Source: Kappaphycus alvarezii (lineage: Eukaryota > Rhodophyta > Florideophyceae > Gigartinales > Solieriaceae). Taken from it: a DNA stretch of 64,000 nt. The position numbers were made by a program, and so were the translations under genes. This document shows, piece by piece, positions 56,615 through 64,000 of this stretch (position 1 is its first letter; every line of letters begins with the position of its first letter). The stretch is taken from positions 558,001 to 622,000 of the forward strand of contig NADL03000506.1 in NCBI GenBank assembly GCA_002205965.3, in the 5' to 3' direction. The notes beneath the pieces are model-generated. The model was given only the letters and a program-made list of their open reading frames with translations, was not told the origin of the DNA and did no database searches.

Positions 56615-57969
56615 TCATCATTATTGTCGTCATCTTCAATCATGCTCGACATTGCATTGTCAATTAGCTTACGCATTTTGCGAAGTCTTGTTTCCAAAAC
56701 AGCCAATGTCGCTGATGCATTGAGATTAGAGTAAGAATCTGAAACTTTCTCCATGCAACCCATAATTTTCGACTCCAACTCCATTAACTTGTCAACTGTG
56801 GATGCCACTTTTGTGGCTTTGTCGAGCTGCACTATTTCAGGATCGGTATCCATGACGGAATCGGAATTTTGGAAGACAATCGGCTGTGGCCTTGAACTGC
56901 TTTCAGCCATTTTTGATATGGCCGCTGCTACTGAGCTAATACCCTCCTCTCTTCTTCTCTTGCGAGCGGACGTATGCGGTTCCGGTGTAGAGCTTCTATT
57001 TGCTCGCACGGATGCAATACCATCCTCAATTTGTGCCGTAGTTGGTAACGTTTTTACAACAACATTTAAGCTCGGATGATTTGCAAAGACGCAATGCATA
57101 TAGCACAAGCTGTCGTCACCATTCGTGAAAGAAGAAAAACTAGACGGGTCGGATTGGCCAGATTTGGAAAAGTTGGAGCTTGCGCTAGTGTAGTTAGACC
57201 GAAGCTTAGTCCACCTCTGCTTCAATGCTGTCCCATCGCGAACGTGTGGGTGCAAAGTTGGGTCAAATTGAGAGAGGATATCCTCCGTTACCCCATCAAC
57301 TGCCTCAGGGTACGTCGGTTTAAAGTTCGGTGAGTTAAACAGTTCTCGAAATTCCCCTGCAAACGGATCATGACGAGCTACGTCTAGTTCTGCTCTCGTT
57401 TCAATGTGTTAATACATTCGTTGGACAACAGTTTGATGGCGTGGGTCTGCAATAACATGACAAAGGCGTGACGTTTCATTTTTGGACCAGTTCGGTGCGC
57501 GTTGCCGGCAGTTATGATTCCTACTAGCCATATTGCTAACAGCTGCTGCATCGACAGAGTGATGTTCCTCCCATTCCTTTGAAAGTTCTCTAATCCTTTC
57601 ACAGTTCGATATAACACATTTGCGTAGACGTTTAGCCAAAGTCAACTTAGCTCTAGATCCTGACATTCCAATACGGCGTAGCGCGGCAGATAGAACCACT
57701 TGGTGGAGACGTTAGGGTTCAGCAATAACGGGACACGTTGGTTCTGAGTCTTCAGTAGGCAGTACGACTTCTCCAGTTCTCTCGGGAGGTAAGATTTCTG
57801 TGTCTCTCGGTGCAGAAGTGAGCGGAACAATGGGGTCATTCGTCTCCGGAGGCAATGTTTCGGCATCTTCAGCTGTGGAAGTCGGAGGCGTCTCCGTGGC
57901 ATGGTCGACCCAGGCAGGTGTTGGTGTAAATTTTGGAGCGTGCGGAGCAGAGTAGCTTGGTGTTGGCAT
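56611..57969 (-). pseudogene. Harbinger partner protein with SAP-like and Myb/SANT-like parts
   Basis: A single minus frame from ATG 57969 to 56611 (about 450 codons) is interrupted only by two in-frame stops, at 57712-57714 and 57409-57411. The order is a Pro/Thr/Glu-rich N-terminus (MPTPSYSAPHAPKFTPTP), a SAP-like helix pair (LHQVVLSAALRRIGMSGSR), a Myb/SANT-like block (APNWSKNETSRLCHVI) continuing into the trihelix-type motif ALKQRWTKLRSNYTSAS, and a C-terminal coiled coil with an acidic end. In active PIF/Harbinger elements this protein binds DNA and carries the transposase into the nucleus. It belongs with the convergent transposase gene. Confidence 0.75.
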
Positions 57970-59539
57970 CTGTGAGTTTTGATATAAGTTCTTGTGGAAC
58001 AGGGATTGGGAAACAATGCGGACTTTGGGAACGGGAGGGAAAAGGGATCCTCAGAATGTTACCACCTCCGAGTACTGTTCTTCGTAAGCAAAAGTTGCTG
58101 GGTATTGTATCGTAATAGTGTGGCGAAAGGAGCTTCGAGGATCCGGATTAACGAGATTTCAAATCAGGATTCATATCGTATTTCAGGTAACGTTTCATAT
58201 GGGACTTGCAGAACTGTTTCTGCAAGGAAGAATGACGCTTTATTGTTTGAAGACAAGTCCGCACTACACAGGACCTTGGGTTCTGCTAGACGGACGACTC
58301 CGGGCAATGGCTGAACCGATTGCCCACTCAAGCGAAAAAGGGATCGGAAGAAAACTCCACCACCTGAACCGGGGATTCAGAAGGCTTAAAAAACTCCCGC
58401 CGTAAGCACATAGGCTTACAGACAGAGACGGCGACGACAACGGCGAGAACTCCGGACGAGAGAGATTGAAGACAAGCCCGCAAGGCTGTGAAGACCACAA
58501 CCCCTCGCAGTCCGTCAAAATGACGGAAGATTTGAGTGCGGCAGGGTACGGAGGACTTCGCAAACCTTGTTCGAGTAGTAGAGCCATCCTTATACACCTT
58601 TCCCAGTTTTCTGCAAGTCCTTTGATTTGACTGTGGCTGATAGGAGATGAAATAACGTATGGCCAATGAACTACCGCCAGCATGACAACTTTGGACCATA
58701 TATTGTATTCATATATTGTATTTTTCTGTTGGAATAACCCTTAGTCGTTCAGAATATACATGTACAGTACATTTGATTCTTGACTATTTGACGCGCACCC
58801 GCAGTTGACCGATCCCGCATACTGGCGGGCTTAGGATTGTGTCCAGGTGTCTGCGGAATGATTTCTCTCTCCTTCAGCTTTCACTGTCTTCCTCCTACCT
58901 TAAACCCGCGACGCACGGCGCCGGTGTCGCATTAGGCGCGGGCTCCGAACACCCGTGCCCTTGCGTGCCTCATACATATCGCTCGTCTACGTCAGCTGGA
59001 CTTTCGTCGTATCGGCTTTGGCTAAGCCCTTTCCAAGTCAAGTGTCATTCTGCGCTCCCAGAGCCCGTAGGTCCCAGAACTGGAGACGGTGTGTAGGGAA
59101 GGCTCTCTTCTTCTTCCTCCCTGGAAGGACTGCCCCGCAACGCTTGACTTACTCTGACTCATTTACCTGTGAACGTATTCCCCACGGCGAGCGAGGAGTC
59201 ATGGGTCGCGGGAGCGTACTGTGTATGCAGAGCTCTCCTCAACAATAGAATCCGCTACTCCACCTCTATCCGTTTTCGCCTACCTACGGCAGACCTCCCG
59301 TCACCACGTCTTCTGGCTCCTTGCAACCCCTGCAGCTTCCCCTCGGCCCACAGCTGAAACTCCCACCTCCCTTGTAGCGCAACAACTGCAACCCTAATGC
59401 GCAAGACACATATCTATTGACCCCAAACACCCCTCGAAGATTGCGAAGAGTTTGTCTCAGACTTCTCTCTGCAGCGATTTCCCCGCCATGATTTCGAGCC
59501 TCTCGGTGCACCAACCGGCACTTGCAAATACACGCACGA
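57970..59539. other. Unassigned stretch, right flank of the Harbinger element
   Basis: The minus ORF at 58264-58683 (139 codons) and plus ORFs at 58839-59357 have no recognisable domains. A GTACAGTACA motif lies near 58761-58770. The DNA becomes GC-richer from about 58.8 kb, marking the end of the AT-rich transposon zone. Confidence 0.3.
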
Positions 59540-60980
59540 GTTCCTCCCCATGAAGATCGTGTCCTTCCGTCCGAAATTCGAGAAGCTCCACCTTATCCGA
59601 GACCTACAGGCACGCTTCGACATGGATTGCCCCTTTGATCCCGCTTGCCCTAAGCCATACTCTTTCGGCCTCTCGGACCCCCATCATGCGTTAGATCCTG
59701 CGACCCTTTTTGACTCGGCAACGGAAATTCTACGTGAAGCTCAATGACGTTCGCCTCACCAGCCCAGCGTGGATCGAAGCCTGCCTCCCTATTAGATTTG
59801 GTTGACATGGCTTTTCCGAAATCGGCCCTCCGTCGTCGCCGCTGCTAGCATCATCGACTTTGCCCCTGCTTGCGGATGCACCATCCCATACTCCTCCCCT
59901 CGGACTTAAGCCCCCCTGCAATCGCCGTGCCTTGCAAAATGGCGTTCCCTCCTCGATCGAGCCCGCCCGTTACTGAATGCCTTCGCTGGCCGCCCCAGTC
60001 CCACCGCTATCGGAGACCGTGACCTGAGTGCCCTTGCTGCATCCCCCAAAAACACTCAAGCCAAACCAACTAGGGTGCAGCAAGACGCACGGGCCCGTCT
60101 CTATTGTCGTGACGTGGACTGGGAGGCCAACTCTTCCCCCTTCCAACACAGCGACCAGGACGTCACACTCCGCATCCGGGGCCACGCCTTACGTCATAGC
60201 CCTGCTGCCGCTTTCCTAGATGGTCATCCCTCCTCCTGTCCAGTAGCTGGCAGGCTATAGTCTGTAACGCTCCAATGGCACCTTGGCCTACCTGCGTACA
60301 TTGACCCCCAGCCTGTCCTCTGCCTGCACTGTCATAAGCCCATAGACACCCACGGTGTCCACGCAGCCCCGCTCTGCGCCACTAGTTTCGGTCGTCTTCA
60401 CTGGCACAAATCCGTCCGGAACGCCCTTGCAAAGCGGGTCATGCGGGCCACTTGCCTTGACTGTGAACTCGAGGCACTGCTCCTTATCCCGAGGACGGAC
60501 CTCCGCGCTGTGGATATTTTGGTCCTGTCCTTGGCAAATGTTCTACCGCTGCAGTCAAGCCAACTCGCTCGTGACATCACTATCGTGTCGCCCTTCACGG
60601 TGAAAACTCGCCAGAAGGCCACTCAGATAGCATGTGGCGCAGCGGACTGCGCCTACAGGGACAAGATTCGCGACCCCCATCTTAGCTGACACTTCGAGTA
60701 CTCAACCTCTCGGACGGCCTTCACTGCAACCTGCCTTTCCAGTTGCAGGCTCCTGACGTTCGATCTTGGCGATGCCTCCCCTGTAGGTTCAACCCGTTTT
60801 TTTAACAAGACTTTCCCGACCATCGCCCGCCATCATCATACCTCAACAAAGGTTATTCGCTGTCGAAACTTACAGCAACCTGGCGTCGTCAACTAGTGTA
60901 CTGTAGGTCCCAGCCTCTGGGGTGGCGATGGATATTAATCCCCGCTCGCGCACCATGGCTTACGACTGATGCCAGTGCTC
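59540..60980 (+). mobile_element. LINE fragment: C-terminal part of ORF2
   Basis: Plus-strand frames read the 3' part of a LINE-like ORF2. About 60290-60670 reads GLPAYIDPQPVLCLHCHKPI with a CxxC pair, DTHGVHAAPLCATSFGRLHW, HKSVRNALAKRVMRATCLDC, AVDILVLSLANVLPLQSS and LARDITIVSPFTVK, the family pattern of zinc-finger-like Cys/His residues, RPADIL-like and DVTV-like blocks. The part before it (59550-60260) is coding-like in other frames. At least three frame changes and stops. It resembles the fragment at 11.1-11.8 kb in layout but I see no close sequence identity. Confidence 0.6.
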
Positions 60981-61610
60981 AACGTCAACATTGATGACGC
61001 AAGTAGCTCCTACCGTACTTGCACGCTCTGTCACGTCATTGCACGTTGCTTTGAGGAAAAGGGGAATGGAGGAGGCACTCGCTTTCGTAGAATTCGTAGG
61101 CTAATCTATTTTGCAATCATCGCTTGAGCAAAAAAGATGTACTGCACTCGCAAGAAGAATGCTTATTTTTGACAGCAAACAACTGTAGGACAGCCAGAGG
61201 ATACTCCATTACAGTAAATCCGGCAAACAACAATCCTGCTTACACCTTAAATCCACCAAATTTCCATCCACTTCTTCTAGCCCTTTCCAATATAATCTAC
61301 GCTTTACCAAACCAAAATCTCCCTCCTCCACTTGTCACGTATCCACTAGTCAACGAGAAGTCAACCTCTCGACTTTTCTCGTTGACTAGTGGATACGTCC
61401 TGTACGTCGGCCAAACCATTTGGAGGACAAAAGAAAACAAGACAAGAGCTTCAAAATTTGTGTGATAAACCATCAGTCCCTACAGTACCCTCAACTTTGC
61501 TACCGGGCTTGAGCTCGCACATCTACTTGCTGCTTCTTCTCGAAGCCTTTAGGTCCCCTCGCGTCAGTCTGTTGACCGCCGTTACTTCTGACCCGTGTTC
61601 TCACGCCACC
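60981..61610. promoter_or_regulatory. Upstream region of the plastid membrane protein gene, with a perfect inverted repeat
   Basis: A 22-base perfect inverted repeat occupies 61338-61359 and 61376-61397 with a 16-base spacer. From about 61500 the plus strand becomes C/T-rich. No gene was recognised in 60981-61337. Confidence 0.5.
61338..61397. repeat. Perfect 22-bp inverted repeat with 16-base spacer
   Basis: The arm at 61338-61359 is the exact reverse complement of 61376-61397. Each arm contains CCACTAGTCAACGAG or its complement. It lies about 215 bases upstream of the ATG at 61611 and would form a hairpin in DNA or RNA. Confidence 0.9.
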
Positions 61611-62444
61611 ATGAAGCCCGTTCGCACACACTCCGCCTTCACCCCATCCATCCCACTCTCTCTCTCCTCTGCTTCTTTTTCCCTTTTCCCGACCTCCCTC
61701 ACACCCACTTCTGCTCCAGCTTACCATCGCACCCCCTCTCGTCGCGTCAACTTTCGCTCCTCCACCACCCCTACTCCGCCAGCTTCCCTCCCGAATCGAT
61801 CATCCACCCCTTCTCTACCGCCCTTCTTCAAGGCCTCCTTCGTCTCCCTCGCTGTCCTCTCCTCCATTCTGACTCCCCTTCCTTCTCTTCGTCGACGCTT
61901 TTCCCCGCCCAGTGCGATTGCCGTTACTACTGCCACTAGAACGTCGTCGAATACTACGCGTGACAATTCTACCAGTGATGTTGAAGCTGCTGCTATGACA
62001 TTGGGTGCTGTGACAATTGGTGGGTTGGTGATGAGAATCATTTTGTCGACTAGCCGCGATGAAAAGAGGGAGCAAGAGCGTGTTGCCGCAGAATGTGAAC
62101 GCCTGGCAGAGGAAGAACAACAGCGTATGTTGAGAAGAGAGAGGAAACGCATGGAGAGTGTAGAGGCCTCTGAGATGGAGGGGGATGAAGGGTGGATGGA
62201 TGAGTTGAGGAAGAGGGTGGAGAGCATGGAGGAGCAAACGGACGCCAAAGAGAAGGATGCAAAGGAGTTGAAATGGAGTAATAGTGGTATGGGCAGTGCT
62301 GTGCTGGAGAGGCCTGACGATACGGCCAAGGAGCAAGATTCTGGGGACGGGACCGGGGGTGAAGATGTCGAGATGTTGAAGAGAATGTGGGATATGACTT
62401 CGGAAGGAGAAGGAGGAAAGAAGGGTGGTGCTGGTGAAAAGTAA
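61611..62444 (+). CDS. Putative plastid-targeted single-helix membrane protein with coiled coil
   Basis: The frame is open from 61389, but the ATG at 61611 stands in a strong context (CCACCATGA) and starts a Ser/Thr/Pro/Arg-rich stretch (MKPVRTHSAFTPSIPLSLSS) that looks like a plastid transit peptide, so it is chosen. The protein is then 277 residues. Residues about 129-147 (TLGAVTIGGLVMRIILS) form one membrane helix or a thylakoid or envelope anchor. Residues about 150-215 are a charged coiled coil (KREQERVAAECERLAEEEQQ). The C-terminus is acidic with a MWDM motif. No catalytic motif is visible and I do not recognise the family. Strong C/T richness of the first 300 coding bases turns to A/G richness after about 62040. 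It is followed by 840 bases without a gene. Confidence 0.6.
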   Translation: MKPVRTHSAFTPSIPLSLSSASFSLFPTSLTPTSAPAYHRTPSRRVNFRSSTTPTPPASLPNRSSTPSLPPFFKASFVSLAVLSSILTPLPSLRRRFSPPSAIAVTTATRTSSNTTRDNSTSDVEAAAMTLGAVTIGGLVMRIILSTSRDEKREQERVAAECERLAEEEQQRMLRRERKRMESVEASEMEGDEGWMDELRKRVESMEEQTDAKEKDAKELKWSNSGMGSAVLERPDDTAKEQDSGDGTGGEDVEMLKRMWDMTSEGEGGKKGGAGEK

Positions 62445-63283
62445 GGCCGACGGCTAAGTTGCTGACGCTGCAGCAAAGGTGTGGATTTGAGCATGGGGCG
62501 CTTAACTGGCATCGTGAGTAGGAAGCATTCTTCTTGTTGATGTGTGGGTATTTCTAAGTTGAAACCTTGGGACCAGAGGAGGCATAGACCGTTGAGTCAA
62601 CAGTCACGGAAATGTAGAGCTTGTTAAAGTACAGTTCCGAACGAGGAATTTCCCCTCGTGGACTTTGTTCACACGTGCTTTGAGTTTACGAATGAATTGC
62701 TACAGATGCGGATGTGAGAGGGTACGCCGACTGGCCAGCTCTACAACCACGATGTATTGTGCTCAACGCAGGATGCAATGTAATGCCATGAGGCATGTGC
62801 AAAGGCGATCGAGAGGAAGCTCCGCAAAGCATTTCCGTTGTCTCCAACACATGACGGTGAGGCACGAAGGCGACTTGAAACGCTGATCGCGATAATTCAG
62901 CATCTGCAGCGTACGCCGGCGAGGTGTGGTCAGTTGCACAAATCTAGTGCATGAGAAATGTTACTTCAATGAGTATCTGACCATTTGCGGTAACTTTCCC
63001 GCAAGGATTCTCTGAATTCAGTTGCAAATCAAAAATGGCCTCAAAGTTGGAAGCTCAAAGTTGAAATGGGAGCTCGCGGCACAGTAACGTAATGTGTACC
63101 GTACTGTGCTCCCCATTTAAGTAACCACGCGCTTTGCCAAATCCCCCAGAATGGCACCTCCAAGTCAAGGTTCGCTTGAGCACATCTACAGTGTCATTTG
63201 CGTGCACACGTAACCCAGATCCCAGCCAACATCCCCACGATCTTTTCAGAAGCTCCGGACAAACCTTCCCAACGCCCGTCAAC
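62445..63283. promoter_or_regulatory. Intergenic region, with GTACCGTAC-type motif ahead of the phosphatase gene
   Basis: No gene was recognised. Near 63096-63106 a GTACCGTACTG motif lies about 180 bases ahead of the ATG at 63284, the same position and motif type as at the other intact genes. The plus ORF at 62665-62886 has no known domain. Confidence 0.4.
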
Positions 63284-64000
63284 ATGACCCCTCCTCCTGC
63301 GCCCGTACAGCGCGACGACACACTAGGTCGTCTCTTCCTCGCGCGCCAACTCGCGCGCCAAGCAGGAGACCTAGTACTGTCCATGCGCCACCCCCCTACC
63401 GCCAACCCCACCACCATCCCCTCCTCCTCACTCTCCATAGACTCAAAATCCGCCTCCATCGACCTAGTCACCTCAGCCGACCTCGCCTCTCAACATCTCA
63501 TCTTCTCCGGCCTATCGCACCATTATCCTCAACATCGTCTCATCGGGGAGGAGGATGCACAACCTTATGGAGAGTTGGAGTGTAATCCCACTTGGATTGT
63601 GGATGCTGTCGATGGCACCACTAACTTTGTGCACGGTTTGGCCGACTGGGCCATTTCTATCGCCTTTTGTAAGGACCGGGTTGTTGAATTGGGAGTAGTG
63701 TACTGTCCACGTTCAGGGGACATGTTCTCGGCCGTGCGTGGAAGGGGTGCGTTTTTGAATGATGTTCCAATACGAGTATCCCCTGTGTCGCGTTTGGCCG
63801 ACGCCATGGTCGTTACCGAATGGGGATATCAACGGGAAAGCGACAGTGTGGACCGTTTGTTGGCCGTTAACCGCCGTCTCATGCTGAAGAATCTGAGAGG
63901 CCCAAGACAGTTGGGTAGTGGAGCGTTGGACATGTGCTATGTGGCTATAGGAAGGGTTGATGGTGTGTATTGTGGAGTTGCAGGGGAGGGTTGGAAGATT
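63284..64000 (+). CDS. Inositol monophosphatase family enzyme, cut by the right edge
   Basis: The frame is open from ATG 63284 (MTPPPAPVQRDDTLGRLF) to the end of the window, giving 239 residues of an expected 270-290. It belongs to the Mg-dependent, Li-sensitive phosphatase family that hydrolyses inositol monophosphates and, in plants and algae, also L-galactose 1-phosphate or histidinol phosphate. Metal-binding residues are visible: Glu of IGEED (about residue 89) and motif A, WIVDAVDGTTNFVHG (about 104-118), where DAVDG replaces the more common DPIDG. The stretch GSGALDMCYVAIGRVDGVY and the closing GEGWKI (the start of motif B, normally followed by WD.AAG) fit the family. No transit peptide is evident, suggesting a cytosolic enzyme. 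Which substrate it uses cannot be told from this part. Confidence 0.9.
   Translation, partial: MTPPPAPVQRDDTLGRLFLARQLARQAGDLVLSMRHPPTANPTTIPSSSLSIDSKSASIDLVTSADLASQHLIFSGLSHHYPQHRLIGEEDAQPYGELECNPTWIVDAVDGTTNFVHGLADWAISIAFCKDRVVELGVVYCPRSGDMFSAVRGRGAFLNDVPIRVSPVSRLADAMVVTEWGYQRESDSVDRLLAVNRRLMLKNLRGPRQLGSGALDMCYVAIGRVDGVYCGVAGEGWKI

Larger units (their letters stand above)
55080..57969. mobile_element. PIF/Harbinger DNA transposon with both genes, lightly damaged
   Basis: Two convergent genes make up the element: a DDE transposase on the plus strand and a Myb/SANT-like partner on the minus strand, whose stops are only a few bases apart at 56611-56614. This two-gene arrangement is characteristic of PIF/Harbinger. 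Damage is light (a few stops, one frame change), so the copy is young compared with the LTR fossils around it. The ends are approximate because terminal repeats and the 3-bp target duplication were not found. Confidence 0.8.

Noticed and set aside
58264-58699. Minus-strand ORFs of 139 and 123 codons
   Set aside because: Overlapping frames with no domain. The Ser/Pro/Leu-rich reading looks like chance.
1-64000. tRNA, rRNA and CRISPR features
   Set aside because: No convincing B-box (GGTTCGANTCC) with a matching cloverleaf, no rRNA-like conserved stretch and no regularly spaced repeats were seen. A covariance-model scan would be decisive.

Overview
The window looks like nuclear DNA of a multicellular red alga, probably a florideophyte of the Chondrus type. 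This is inference. It rests on compact genes that are mostly single open frames, a spliceosome-independent look to nearly all of them, two candidate plastid-targeted proteins, core eukaryotic genes (PWP2, FEN1, a SUMO protease), and short gene islands separated by long stretches of decayed transposons. No organism-specific marker gene is present, so the assignment stays tentative.

Layout. Bases 1-960 hold a decayed LINE reverse transcriptase running off the left edge. The first gene island (1.8-30 kb) holds a small four-helix membrane protein, a broken gene for a secreted HExxH metalloprotease-like protein with a membrane anchor and a Cys/Lys/Ser/Thr-rich tail, a tiny putative thylakoid-lumen protein, a second LINE fragment, a coiled-coil protein, and an 8.7 kb reading block for a giant TPR protein with a CHAT-like C-terminus that changes frame about nine times. 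The giant gene is divergent to PWP2 (UTP-B, ribosome biogenesis). FEN1 and ULP1/SENP follow on the minus strand.

From 31 to 61 kb the DNA is AT-richer and is a graveyard of mobile elements. It contains a small Ty1/copia-like LTR element (31.1-33.8 kb) whose 3' LTR was later hit by a Tc1/mariner element, a roughly 9 kb AT-rich stretch with almost nothing recognisable except a Cys-Pro-Pro-Cys-Pro ORF, two further copia-like fossils, a 1,000-bp solo LTR with a perfect 5-bp target duplication inside one of them, a pogo-like transposase, a second Tc1 element, a nearly whole PIF/Harbinger element with both of its genes, and a third LINE fragment. A second gene island starts at about 61 kb with a putative plastid membrane protein and an inositol-monophosphatase family enzyme cut by the right edge.

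Two signals cross the gene boundaries. Clusters of GTACAGTAC/GTACTGTAC lie 45-250 bp upstream of several intact genes and look like a promoter-associated element. The first few hundred bases of most genes are strongly pyrimidine-rich on the coding strand and become purine-rich downstream. No tRNA, rRNA, CRISPR array or operon was found. The intact genes are housekeeping genes (rRNA processing, DNA flap processing, SUMO maturation, inositol phosphate metabolism) with no evident joint pathway.
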